A stretch of DNA of 64,000 nucleotides from CBDFHF01 sp965247565 (GTDB lineage Bacteria > Pseudomonadota > Gammaproteobacteria > Methylococcales > Methylomonadaceae): contig CBDFHF010000001.1 in the NCBI GenBank assembly GCA_965247565.1, forward strand, positions 434,001-498,000, read 5' to 3'. Position 1 is the first letter of the stretch. Every line of letters starts with the position of its first letter. The notes below the pieces were generated by a model, which saw only the letters and a list, made by a program, of their open reading frames with translations, searched no databases and was not told the origin of the DNA. The position numbers and the translations under genes are program-made. Positions 1 to 8,135 of the stretch are shown piece by piece.

Positions 1-46
1 TAAAGCTTCCTTCGCTTGTTGCTGTATTCATCTGCTGCGTTGACAT
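1..46 (-). CDS. tssC: Type VI secretion sheath protein TssC (VipB/ImpC), N-terminal fragment
   Basis: Only the first 15 or so codons are inside the window, and the rest lies beyond base 1. Two ATGs are possible. The one at 49 overlaps the tssB stop by one base (TAATG), and the one at 46 has better spacing to the GAAGGAG ribosome site at 54-60. The visible residues start MSTQQMNTATSEGS, a polar N-terminus like those of TssC proteins. TssC pairs with TssB to form the contractile sheath. The identity rests mainly on its place directly after tssB. Confidence 0.7.
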   Translation of the reverse strand, partial: MSTQQMNTATSEGSF

Positions 47-48
47 CA

Positions 49-561
49 TTAAACTCCTTCTTCTTCTTTAGTTTGTTGGCTAATTTCAGTCAGTTTTTCC
101 GTGCTGGCAAGCACTTCATTTAGAATGTCTTCTAATTTTTCGCTGCCTGCTACTTTACTTCTGAGGTCATGCAGTTTTTCACGGGCTTCTTGAAGTTTCT
201 TCAATGGCTCGATCTGTTGAACTATTGATTCGGGACGAAAATCTTCTATAGCTTCAAATTTAAGATCTACTCTGAATTTTCCACCTTGGTCACTCAATTC
301 GTTGGGGACCTCATAGGCTGCTCTCGGTTGCAGACTTTGCATAACAGAGTCAAAATTATCATTATCAATAGCAACAAATTTTTTGTCTTTCAATTTGGGC
401 TGAGGTAATTCGGATTGCCCGCTAAACTCACCGACTACCCCTACTACAAAGGGTAGCTCCTTTTGTTCAATTGCATCGCCAATTTCAACGTCATAGGTCA
501 TTTGTACTCTGGGAGGGCGAACCTTTTGTAGTCGTTTTTGTATGCTTTCTTTTTTTGCCAT
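49..561 (-). CDS. tssB: Type VI secretion contractile sheath small subunit TssB (VipA/ImpB)
   Basis: 170 residues, the usual length for TssB. The N-terminus reads SIQKRLQKVRPPRVQMTYDV, followed by FVVGVVGEFSG near residues 38-48, both hallmarks of the family. A coiled, charged C-terminal half (about 120-165) is the part that packs against TssC. TssB and TssC polymerise into the cytoplasmic sheath whose contraction drives the Hcp tube and spike out of the cell. The gene is followed at once by tssC (overlapping stop and start) and preceded by a TPR lipoprotein and tssA, so it belongs to one T6SS operon. Identification is firm. Confidence 0.95.
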   Translation of the reverse strand: MAKKESIQKRLQKVRPPRVQMTYDVEIGDAIEQKELPFVVGVVGEFSGQSELPQPKLKDKKFVAIDNDNFDSVMQSLQPRAAYEVPNELSDQGGKFRVDLKFEAIEDFRPESIVQQIEPLKKLQEAREKLHDLRSKVAGSEKLEDILNEVLASTEKLTEISQQTKEEEGV

Positions 562-625
562 AATAGTTCTCTGCGAATTAAAAAATAAAAATTAATTTAC
601 TAATTGTTAAATTAAGCTGCTTTCC

Positions 626-1318
626 TTACTGCTCCAAAGAACTAAAAGGGTTCTCCTGGGCTTTCCGGGGGGGATCTTCTGTTGTACGAGTTGCTTTTAT
701 TGGAGCTGCCTTTTTATAAGTTGTTTTAGGCGGCAAATCCTCATTGAAATTGATCTTTTTGGGTTTTGCCGCATCGTTTGCTTGGGACGGCACCAGTACT
801 AACTCGCCCAAGCTCTCGCGTAACAGCTCTGCTAAGTCTCGTGCCTCAGAACTAACAGAGCCGGACAGTTCATTTTGTTTTCTTAAGTCGGCTAGCGCGC
901 CAGTGGATAGCCGTAAAGCACTCACTGCAACTATGCTGTTAGCAAGCTTGTCAACCGGATCACGTTGTAATGCTTCAAGTGCATTGACAATGGCAACCCC
1001 ATAATTCGAGTTGTCGAAATTAATTTGTGCTATTTGTAACCAAGGTCTCTTGTCTGCTGGATAATTCTCCGTTGCAGTTTTGAGCAAAGTCACCGCTTTT
1101 TCGGATTGTCCGGCTTTAGAGTCCGTAGAAGACTGAAGCAACATGCTCTCGAGGCTCATAACAATAGGAGTGTTATCCTTTGCAGCCTGCAAAGTTCGGA
1201 GGTGACTAACAACCCTGTTAGGTTTGGCTTTTTGTTTTACAGCATGTGGCGTTTTAGCACAGCCACTGAATAAAACTAACAAAATGATGCAAAATAACTT
1301 CTTCTTTATCCCAACCAT
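626..1318 (-). CDS. TPR-repeat lipoprotein within the T6SS gene cluster
   Basis: 230 residues. A lipoprotein signal peptide runs from residue 1 to about 19, with lipobox-like LFSGC and Ala at +2, which predicts the outer membrane. Residues about 70-150 look like two or three tetratricopeptide-type helical hairpins (AGQSEKAVTLLKTATENYPA, then DNSNYGVAIVNALEALQRDP). The C-terminal 60 residues are rich in Lys, Pro and Thr and look disordered. It lies between tssA and tssB on the same strand, 64 bases before tssB. It is not a TssJ, which is smaller and all beta. Its role is unknown. By position it may be an accessory factor of this secretion system, perhaps for assembly or cell-wall passage, but that is inference. 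Confidence 0.75.
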   Translation of the reverse strand: MVGIKKKLFCIILLVLFSGCAKTPHAVKQKAKPNRVVSHLRTLQAAKDNTPIVMSLESMLLQSSTDSKAGQSEKAVTLLKTATENYPADKRPWLQIAQINFDNSNYGVAIVNALEALQRDPVDKLANSIVAVSALRLSTGALADLRKQNELSGSVSSEARDLAELLRESLGELVLVPSQANDAAKPKKINFNEDLPPKTTYKKAAPIKATRTTEDPPRKAQENPFSSLEQ

Positions 1319-1580
1319 ACATTAAGCACTATTGAATATCCGGATTTGCCACACACATAAAAAAAACATTTCAAGTGTTTTAGTTTAGCTTGTTTCATGA
1401 TATATAAAGCATATTTTTCTGTCCAGACAAATATGGTGTAAAGAGGAATCATGTAAAGATCAAGTAAAGGGCTTATTAGCACATGGTATAGATGAGTCCC
1501 ACTTTTCGTGATCATCCAGAAAATCAAGTAGTACCACGGCCATATCATTGGGCGATCAAAACGGGTAGCACACTAAAATT

Positions 1581-2642
1581 TTAATCATTTTGCTTTGCGC
1601 TTTCTAAACCAAGCAAATCCTCAATATGAGACAACACAGCAGGATCTTTAACAACTGTTGTTAACCAATTATGTAAAGACATTTCTCCCCAATAAGCGGC
1701 TTTATCTGCTAAGTAGGCTACCGGACTGTGAGGCTCAGTACGTCTAAAAAATTCTGCAATAGATCGTAGCTGAGCCAATGCCTGTGAGCGGGATTGGATA
1801 GGACCATTGCCGCGTCCTGCGGATAATGTACTTCCCTGAGCTCCGGATTCGCTGAGTGGTTCTTCTAAATCAGAAGTTGAACTGCCAATTTCCATGTCGA
1901 TACCCAACTCCTTAATAAACCGAGCAATCAGTTTTAGGGCATCCTCGATTGCATTCTTCGCCGCAGAAAAACCGGGGCCATTAATACCTAGTCTGGCATC
2001 GACTGCCAGCTCCAATTGAGCGATAGCAAATTGACAGTGTTTTATATCTTCAAGTAGTTTTTTGTAGAATGCCGCGGAACTGTTTCGTTTTGCAGTTTCA
2101 AAATCGACATATTTTAAAGGTTCATCAGAATTCTCATGATCTGAGCTAACTTTGCCGTTTAAGGCGCTTGCCGTTTCATAATCCAATATTGAGTAGGTAA
2201 TACCAGGACCTTCGGTAACCGGCATTTCTTTTACTAACTGGATAGAGCGAGATAATATCCAATGTAGATTTCCAATTCGTTGTTCTTGGTCTTCTCCATC
2301 GGGCAATGGGTACAGCCCATCCCAAAAAATATCACATAAGCCAGTCAATAGGATATAGCCCTCAGCTAAACCAGCAAATTGGTGTGCTTTTGCACTAGCT
2401 TCAGTGAGCCAGACTGCAACCCGCAAATCTTTACTTTTGGAAGCTAGCAATGCTGAACAGCTCTCAATCACAAAAGGCCAGTTAGCAGTTTTTATATCTG
2501 TAACCCATTCGCCTTGATCTAACGTGGCGTCATCAAATCGACGAGCTTCAGAAATCGCGTCAATATCGCGAGAAAAAGAAATATCCTCGCCGCAAATTTT
2601 TGTTTCATTAATGGGATTTAGCAGTTCTTGATAATTAAACAT
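1581..2642 (-). CDS. tssA: Type VI secretion protein TssA (ImpA N-terminal domain)
   Basis: 353 residues, typical of short TssA proteins. The ImpA_N domain covers about residues 5-130: PINETKICGEDISFSRD near the start, then WLTEASAKAHQFAGLAEGYILLTGL and FWDGLYPLPDGED, the signature of the family. The C-terminal half carries SQALAQLRSIAEFFRRTEPHSPVAYL, the conserved block ahead of the last helices. TssA caps or primes the growing tail sheath at the baseplate. It is the first gene of the minus-strand T6SS set seen here. 262 bases separate it from the TPR lipoprotein, a gap that contains only an unconvincing small open frame. Confidence 0.93.
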   Translation of the reverse strand: MFNYQELLNPINETKICGEDISFSRDIDAISEARRFDDATLDQGEWVTDIKTANWPFVIESCSALLASKSKDLRVAVWLTEASAKAHQFAGLAEGYILLTGLCDIFWDGLYPLPDGEDQEQRIGNLHWILSRSIQLVKEMPVTEGPGITYSILDYETASALNGKVSSDHENSDEPLKYVDFETAKRNSSAAFYKKLLEDIKHCQFAIAQLELAVDARLGINGPGFSAAKNAIEDALKLIARFIKELGIDMEIGSSTSDLEEPLSESGAQGSTLSAGRGNGPIQSRSQALAQLRSIAEFFRRTEPHSPVAYLADKAAYWGEMSLHNWLTTVVKDPAVLSHIEDLLGLESAKQND

Positions 2643-3049
2643 AATTTGCTCGTTACATTTGAAAAGTACACTGTAGTTGTAATTGGAAGTTCTTCAGTTT
2701 GACCAATGTTTAGTGAGGTTGACGGCATGAGTTGGACGTAATTTACTTTCCCAGATTATTTTTGCCTTGGAGGTCTTTCGAAATATACAAACTGCTAGAT
2801 TATAAGTCATCGAGACGGACAATAATGTTAATTGTTTCAACTTTTTAGGCCACTCATGATGGCGATTTGTTAGCGCTGTCTCACTTAACGTCTTTTATTT
2901 ATTTTCTAATCTGAGTCAAGTAAGGTTGGCGATAAAGCTCGCGTTGGCTCTTATAAGTGGCTTAGATTAGGTTGGGATATAATTCTGGTACGGCGTTATA
3001 ATGACCGCTTTGAAAATCTGCAGCCGTTTGTCGATAGAGTCGTCAGTGT
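2643..3049. other. Intergenic region between divergent tssA and sbcC
   Basis: 407 bases without a credible gene. It must hold the promoters for tssA (minus) and sbcC (plus). For sbcC there are two TATAAT hexamers, at 2978-2983 and 2997-3002. The second has TTGGGA 19 bases upstream, which is not optimal. I see no clear operator, terminator or repeat here. Confidence 0.5.
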
Positions 3050-6000
3050 ATGAAAATACTTCGAATTTGGTTTAAAAATATCAACTCGCTAGAGGGCGAA
3101 AGTCAGATTGATTTTCAACAAGCACCGTTTTCTGATACCGGCGTTTTTGCTATTACCGGTCCGAATGGTTCGGGCAAGTCTAGCATTTTGGATGCGATAA
3201 CCTTGGGATTATACGGTGAGACTTTTCGATTTGATCGCCCAGCCTCTCATGTAATGACTAAGCAAACTGCGGAATGTTTTGCGGAAGTTGAGTTTTCCGT
3301 GGATCAAAACAAATATCGATCCAGTTGGCACGTAGAACGCGAGAATGGTAATTTGGATGGCAAATTAACACCTGCTAAAATGCAACTGCTTCGTCTAGGT
3401 GATACACAGGAGTTATTGGCTAATAACTTACAACAGGTTTGTGCTCGAATCGCTGAAATAACCGGTATGAATTTCCGTAATTTCACGCGTTCAATTTTGC
3501 TGGCGCAGGGGGATTTTGCCGCGTTTCTTAATGCGCTTGACAGTGAGCGAATGGATGTCCTGGAAAAAATTATCAGCACTGACATTTATGCGGATTATAA
3601 ACAGGAAATTGTCGATAACGCTGCCGTTGCGCAGCAACGGTTGCAAGAATTAACCCAAGATTTGGCCGTAGTGCAAGTTTTGCCGCCCGAAAGGAGAGAG
3701 GCGTGTGAGCATGATTTAATTGATTTCAATGATCAATGTGCGGAGTTGCAGCAGGAGCAGGATCAACTAAAAAAGCAACAAAAAATTCTGCAATCTGTTT
3801 CAGTTTTGCAAGATCAGCTGATTGTAAGCCAAAAACATCTCTCCGAAACTAAAACCACAGCTGAATTGCATCAGCAGTCACTTGCAAAAATTCAAAAAGC
3901 TGAAGACATCCAATTATTCAAAACCGATATAGATGAGCTAAAAGATAAAACTCAAACACTTCAGCAGAACAAGGCTACATTGGCTTCTTTCCGTGCTGAG
4001 CTAACTCAGTTGCAGCAAAGTCTGGGTGCGAATCCAACTCCACCCGTGGGATTTGATAAATTAGGGGTAACTGAACAACTGCAACTAATAGATGATATTA
4101 AAGTTCAGCTCAGTTTATTGAATTCGCAAAGAAATTCGGAGACCAGTTTATTGCAGGCGCTGGCGGTGCAGATAAATGAAAAAAAATCGGTATTAACAAC
4201 GACTACAACCTGGTTGGAAGAACATGCTAACGATGCAGTTTTAGTTGATGATTTTCCGCAACTTGCGCGGCTCAGGCTAGTGCGATCAGAATTGGTCGAG
4301 TTGAAGCAACAATATAAAACATCTGACAAATCTTCAAAAACATCCCTAGCAACCCTTAAAAATAGTAAAGTGGCTGTTGAGAAAGAGCTTAAGCAATGTG
4401 CAGCGCTTATGCAGGAACTACAGGCTCAGGAAAAGGATCTGGAAATTCTAGGGCAGGGCAATAATCTGCAACAAATTGAAGAGTTAAGGTTAGAACTACA
4501 AGATCGCACTGATGCTTTTAAGGAATTGAACCAACTGGCTGTGCACAATCAAAAACTCGATAAAAGCAAGAATGGTTTTTTTGGAAGATTGTTTGGAGGC
4601 AGAAAACCTGAACTGAGTACAGAAGAATTGAGTCTGGAGTTAGATAGGTTAAAACAGGATTTAAAACGAGAAGAAAATATAAAACTGGCTTTGGAGAGCT
4701 TAGTTTTTCAAGAATCGCTAGTTAAAAAAATGGAGGCAGATCGTCACCATCTCGCTGACGGTAAGCCCTGTCCATTATGCGGTGCATTGGAGCATCCATA
4801 CTCCAAAACCATACCAACATCGGCAAATTCTAAGCAGGCGCTCGCCGATCAACAAGCAAAACTAAAATCCCTCTTAGGGATAGTCGATAGGTTAGCTAAA
4901 GATCTTAGTACGGCACAAAAAAATGCACAAAATGATCAGGAACGACAAAACCAACTAATCATTATTAGATCTCAGTGGTTGACGCTCTGTAACCGGCTAG
5001 GGGCTGCCGGACATGATTTAAACATTACTAATCTTAAGTCAATGAAGCAGTTACACAATAAGCAGCTGAATGAGTTAAAGGAAGTGACTAGTTTGAAATC
5101 TAAATTTATCAGTACCCAAGCTAAGATTGATAAAACTAAAGCAGCCATCACTAAAAGTGAAACGACTATTGGGCAATTGCAGCAGTCAATTCAACAGCTC
5201 GATGCTGAATGGCAGAGTCGGCCCGAAGAGATTAACTATGAAGATGTGCTGATGGCTAAACAATTAGAAGAAAAACAATTATCGGAAAGGGTTATTGAGC
5301 AACTCACTGCGCTGGGTGAAAAAATGCCTACCCAAAAGAAGGAAGATGCTTTGCTGGATCGCTTGAATGCCCGTCGTCAGGAATTTCAAAGTTACTCATT
5401 GCGGCGTAAATCCTTAACGGAAGAGATTGATGAGTTAGTCGCTAAGGAGAAACGCTCACAGCTTGAAATCAAGAATTGTAATGGCAAAATGGATGCTTGC
5501 AGCATTCAATTACAATCAGAAGAAGTTGCTGGATTGCATTTGGCTATCATTGAAAAACAAAAGTTGATTGCCGATAAAGAGCAACTGTTAATCCAACAGC
5601 AAACGGAACTCGTCCAGAAACAACAAGCTTTACAGGAGAAGATACAAGTTTCCCAGTTTAGTCATGTTGAGGAAATTAGCGAACTTTTGGAGCTGATACA
5701 AAATCAATCAGACATCGAGCAGAAACAGGTCGAATTGACTCAAAAAGCACAGCAGTACGCAGAAGAAGTTACGAAAATTAACGCACAACTGCAAGCTGAA
5801 CAGGCGCGGTTAAAAACTGATTTGACCGCGCAGGATTTGGCTTTAAAACTTAAGCAGGTTAACGAGCAGCTGGATATAGCAAGGTTAGAGGCTCAACGAC
5901 TGGAAAGGTTATTGCAAGACCAGCAGCAGTTACAGCAAAAATACGACGCAGCCTTGGTGCAATTGCAGAGCCAACAAAAAATCACGGAGCAATGTCAGTC

Positions 6001-6496
6001 TGAGTTAGATAGACTCTCAGCGGAATCCGGTAATGAATTTCGTCGTCGGGTACAGACCCAAATTGCCGATAAATTATTGTCACAAACGAATACAGTTCTA
6101 GAAAAAATTAGTGGTCGCTATTATCTTCGCCAGAGGTTTAGCGATCAAGGCTTGGCGTTGGAAATTGAAGATACTTTACAAAATAACGTGCGGCGTCTGC
6201 CCAAAACATTATCTGGTGGTGAAAGTTTTGTAGTGAGTTTGGCGTTGGCGTTGGGATTGGCGGAATTAGCCAATAATGGTAAATCGGTAGATTCGTTATT
6301 TCTTGATGAGGGATTTGGTAATCTGGATTCAGAGACACTATATACTGTTATCAGTACCTTGGAGAACTTGCACACCCAGCATGGTAAAACCGTCGGCGTT
6401 ATTTCTCATGTTGAAAGTGTACAAAAACGTTTTAAAGCGCAGCTACAAGTGGTAAAAAAACCGAATGGCATGGGCGAATTGAAAAAAGCGTCTTAA
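3050..6496 (+). CDS. sbcC: SbcC, ATPase subunit of the SbcCD nuclease (Rad50 family)
   Basis: 1148 residues. The Walker A motif GPNGSGKSS is at residues 37-45, followed by a long coiled coil. The zinc hook CPLC lies near residues 573-576, then comes the returning coiled coil. The ABC signature LSGGES is near 1053 and Walker B FLDEGFG near 1082. This is the full Rad50/SbcC architecture. SbcC works with the nuclease SbcD to open hairpins and cut DNA ends blocked by protein. In many bacteria sbcD lies directly upstream, but here the upstream 400 bases are non-coding and the next gene is tssA, so SbcD must be encoded elsewhere. An odd Gly/Phe-rich stretch (GFFGRLFGGRK) interrupts the first coiled coil around residue 508. 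Confidence 0.95.
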   Translation: MKILRIWFKNINSLEGESQIDFQQAPFSDTGVFAITGPNGSGKSSILDAITLGLYGETFRFDRPASHVMTKQTAECFAEVEFSVDQNKYRSSWHVERENGNLDGKLTPAKMQLLRLGDTQELLANNLQQVCARIAEITGMNFRNFTRSILLAQGDFAAFLNALDSERMDVLEKIISTDIYADYKQEIVDNAAVAQQRLQELTQDLAVVQVLPPERREACEHDLIDFNDQCAELQQEQDQLKKQQKILQSVSVLQDQLIVSQKHLSETKTTAELHQQSLAKIQKAEDIQLFKTDIDELKDKTQTLQQNKATLASFRAELTQLQQSLGANPTPPVGFDKLGVTEQLQLIDDIKVQLSLLNSQRNSETSLLQALAVQINEKKSVLTTTTTWLEEHANDAVLVDDFPQLARLRLVRSELVELKQQYKTSDKSSKTSLATLKNSKVAVEKELKQCAALMQELQAQEKDLEILGQGNNLQQIEELRLELQDRTDAFKELNQLAVHNQKLDKSKNGFFGRLFGGRKPELSTEELSLELDRLKQDLKREENIKLALESLVFQESLVKKMEADRHHLADGKPCPLCGALEHPYSKTIPTSANSKQALADQQAKLKSLLGIVDRLAKDLSTAQKNAQNDQERQNQLIIIRSQWLTLCNRLGAAGHDLNITNLKSMKQLHNKQLNELKEVTSLKSKFISTQAKIDKTKAAITKSETTIGQLQQSIQQLDAEWQSRPEEINYEDVLMAKQLEEKQLSERVIEQLTALGEKMPTQKKEDALLDRLNARRQEFQSYSLRRKSLTEEIDELVAKEKRSQLEIKNCNGKMDACSIQLQSEEVAGLHLAIIEKQKLIADKEQLLIQQQTELVQKQQALQEKIQVSQFSHVEEISELLELIQNQSDIEQKQVELTQKAQQYAEEVTKINAQLQAEQARLKTDLTAQDLALKLKQVNEQLDIARLEAQRLERLLQDQQQLQQKYDAALVQLQSQQKITEQCQSELDRLSAESGNEFRRRVQTQIADKLLSQTNTVLEKISGRYYLRQRFSDQGLALEIEDTLQNNVRRLPKTLSGGESFVVSLALALGLAELANNGKSVDSLFLDEGFGNLDSETLYTVISTLENLHTQHGKTVGVISHVESVQKRFKAQLQVVKKPNGMGELKKAS

Positions 6497-6502
6497 TAGC
6501 AA

Positions 6503-6539
6503 AAAAGCCCGGTTGACATGCCAGTCAAAACGGGCTTTT
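6503..6539. terminator. Bidirectional intrinsic terminator
   Basis: AAAAGCCCG (6503-6511) pairs with CGGGCTTTT (6531-6539), with an inner GAC/GTC pairing. A run of A precedes the stem and T ends it, so it can stop transcripts from both strands. It lies 6 bases after the sbcC stop and 14 bases from the stop of the convergent gene at 6554-7099. Confidence 0.85.
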
Positions 6540-6553
6540 AGCATACAGAACGC

Positions 6554-7099
6554 TTATTTCATCATTTCTTTTTTGAAAATTCGATCCAGTTTTTTGCTGG
6601 TATCATCATTGTACAGCTGAGACCGGTCTACTACTGGCGCTGGCGCGATAACCGGAGCTATCGGTCGAGGTGCTGGTGTCTCAGCTACCGGCTGGGCAAG
6701 TTTTTGGGTTTTGTTCAGACGAAAGGTATCGCCGTATGTGGTTTCAGTATCAAAATCATCCCAGACATACAAAGGGTAAGCTATGGGCTTAGTCGGTATG
6801 GGCGCAGTAATGAGATCAGCAATGCCCACACCCATTCGCCCGCCTGTGTGAATCATGCCCTTAAACAAACCACCGACAAAGCCATAAATAACATTGCTTT
6901 GATTAGTAGTTAAAATGATGCTTTTGGGGATTTCCAAAACGCCCGTAGTCAGATTAGCAAAACCATTTAGGGCTTTGTCTCCCACTTTTTGGCCATAACT
7001 ACGGTTATCCACAGTGTCATAAGCCTGACTTGGCGGACTATAAGATGGCAACAGACCCACCAGCAATAAAGAAACAAGCAAACGATTTAATTTAGGCAT
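6554..7099 (-). CDS. Exosortase system-associated protein, TIGR04073 family
   Basis: 181 residues. A signal peptide covers about residues 1-26 (MPKLNRLLVSLLLVGLLPSY then SQA). The conserved domain covers about residues 34-125. It has the pattern of the TIGR04073 family: GDKALNGFANLTTGVLEIPK, IYGFVGGLFKGMIHTGGRMGVG, then DLITAPIPTKPI and Y-VWDDFDTETTYG. The C-terminal 55 residues are Pro/Ala-rich and Lys-rich. The family is known from genomes that carry an exosortase/PEP-CTERM sorting system, but its biochemical role is not established. No exosortase or PEP-CTERM protein lies in this window, so it is a solitary member, probably periplasmic or envelope-attached. Confidence 0.8.
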   Translation of the reverse strand: MPKLNRLLVSLLLVGLLPSYSPPSQAYDTVDNRSYGQKVGDKALNGFANLTTGVLEIPKSIILTTNQSNVIYGFVGGLFKGMIHTGGRMGVGIADLITAPIPTKPIAYPLYVWDDFDTETTYGDTFRLNKTQKLAQPVAETPAPRPIAPVIAPAPVVDRSQLYNDDTSKKLDRIFKKEMMK

Positions 7100-7412
7100 A
7101 TATATTTCCCGGTGAGGTAATGGCTGAATACGTTGGGTTTAAACAGATTCTCTAATAACCATAAGATTAGCAAATTAATAGAATTTTGCTGGCAAAACTG
7201 CAACATTAAAAAACGTATGCCCAATTATAGTCCGGTAATAAAAACAAAGCTTACTCAATCAGGCTTCTTGGTTCCTACAGATTTTTAGCGAAATGCAATC
7301 TTGCGTGTGATAGAGACAAAAATCGCGCGCTGATTGATATTTTGTCCGCTCTAGAAAATCATTGGTGAAAAAAACGGAGCTATAAGGCTCCGTTTTAGTT
7401 TTCTCGATAAAA
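7100..7412. other. Intergenic region downstream of hsp20
   Basis: 313 bases between the start of the TIGR04073 gene and the end of hsp20, both minus strand. It contains the hsp20 terminator at 7368-7396 and, nearer 7100-7250, an AT-rich stretch that should carry the promoter of the downstream gene. No other structure or gene is convincing. Confidence 0.5.
7368..7396 (-). terminator. Intrinsic terminator of hsp20
   Basis: A perfect 10-base stem, AAAACGGAGC (7371-7380) with GCTCCGTTTT (7387-7396), has a 6-base loop. On the minus strand it is followed by seven T. It begins 17 bases after the hsp20 stop. Confidence 0.9.
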
Positions 7413-7850
7413 TTATTCTGCAACGGAGACATTAATTTTCTTAGGTTTAACAGCTTCCCTTTTAGGAATAACAATTTCCAAGACACCGTGTTGTGATTTT
7501 GCACTAATCGCATCGGCGTTTGCAGTATCTGGCAAACTAAAGCGCCGATAGAAAGACCCGTAAGAACGCTCTACCCGTTTATAGCCCTCCTGCTCGGTTG
7601 TTGCTTCAGTTTTCTTTTCACCTTTTATGGTTAATACCCCTTCCTCCATGCTGACATCTATATCATCCGGTTTGACGCCGGGTATGTCCGCATGTAAAAC
7701 AAATTTGTCATTCTCTTCTTTGATATCCACTGCCGGTGCCCATTCAGCGGTAGCTATTGAGCCATCACTAGTTCCTGCAGTATGAGTACGTTCAAGTTCC
7801 CTTTGTAATTGATTGAGTAAACCCCAAGGTTGATAATGTGTAATTGCCAT
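7413..7850 (-). CDS. Hsp20/alpha-crystallin family small heat-shock protein
   Basis: 145 residues, the class A small heat-shock size. The alpha-crystallin domain spans about residues 38-130. It contains PAVDIKEENDKFVLHADIPGVKPDDIDVSM in sense, the ERSYGSFYRRFSLP block, the A-x-x-x-NGVL-type motif seen here as KSQHGVLEIVIPK, and a short tail. Such proteins form oligomers that hold unfolding proteins for refolding by DnaK and ClpB. The start is supported by GGAGG at the right distance. It is a single-gene unit with its own terminator, and a heat-shock type promoter sits about 70 bases upstream, which fits induction by sigma-32. Confidence 0.95.
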   Translation of the reverse strand: MAITHYQPWGLLNQLQRELERTHTAGTSDGSIATAEWAPAVDIKEENDKFVLHADIPGVKPDDIDVSMEEGVLTIKGEKKTEATTEQEGYKRVERSYGSFYRRFSLPDTANADAISAKSQHGVLEIVIPKREAVKPKKINVSVAE

Positions 7851-7919
7851 AATAGCCTCCAGATATTAGTTAAAAAGACACACTGAAAATAAAATGGTTT
7901 AACTGCGTGCTCAGCTGAG

Positions 7920-7947
7920 ATATGGCGATTCGTACTATTTTTTCAAC
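7920..7947 (-). promoter_or_regulatory. Sigma-32 (heat-shock) promoter of hsp20
   Basis: Read on the minus strand: GTTGAAA (7941-7947), 13 bases, then CGCCATAT (7920-7927). The RpoH consensus is CTTGAAA, 13-15 bases, CCCCATNT. Each element has one mismatch. It would give a 5' leader of about 60 bases ahead of the hsp20 ATG. Confidence 0.65.
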
Positions 7948-8097
7948 TTTTGATGGTCAATTTATTTCTACCTGTTTTAAGAAGCAAAGCTGGTTTTATG
8001 CTGATGGCTGGTTGTCAGCTAATCTCACTGCCCTGGTCGTGCGCTAGCAGAGGTATCGTTGGTCGAACTATCTATAACACTTGAATAAATCATGATG

Positions 8098-8116
8098 AAA
8101 AATCCCGGAAACGGGC
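8098..8116 (-). terminator. Probable terminator of the ABC exporter gene
   Basis: On the minus strand, CCCG-TTTC-CGGG is followed by ATTTTT, about 20 bases after the stop codon at 8136. The stem has only four G-C pairs. A second inverted repeat, GCTGT/ACAGC (8115-8130), abuts it and may stabilise the fold. Confidence 0.5.
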
Positions 8117-8135
8117 TGTTGATTGACAGCTATAG

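Noticed and set aside
1306..1548. 80-codon minus-strand open frame between tssA and the TPR lipoprotein
   Set aside because: It is rich in aromatic and hydrophobic residues with rare codons, has no ribosome site, overlaps the lipoprotein start by 13 bases and matches nothing I know. It is more likely chance in a gap.
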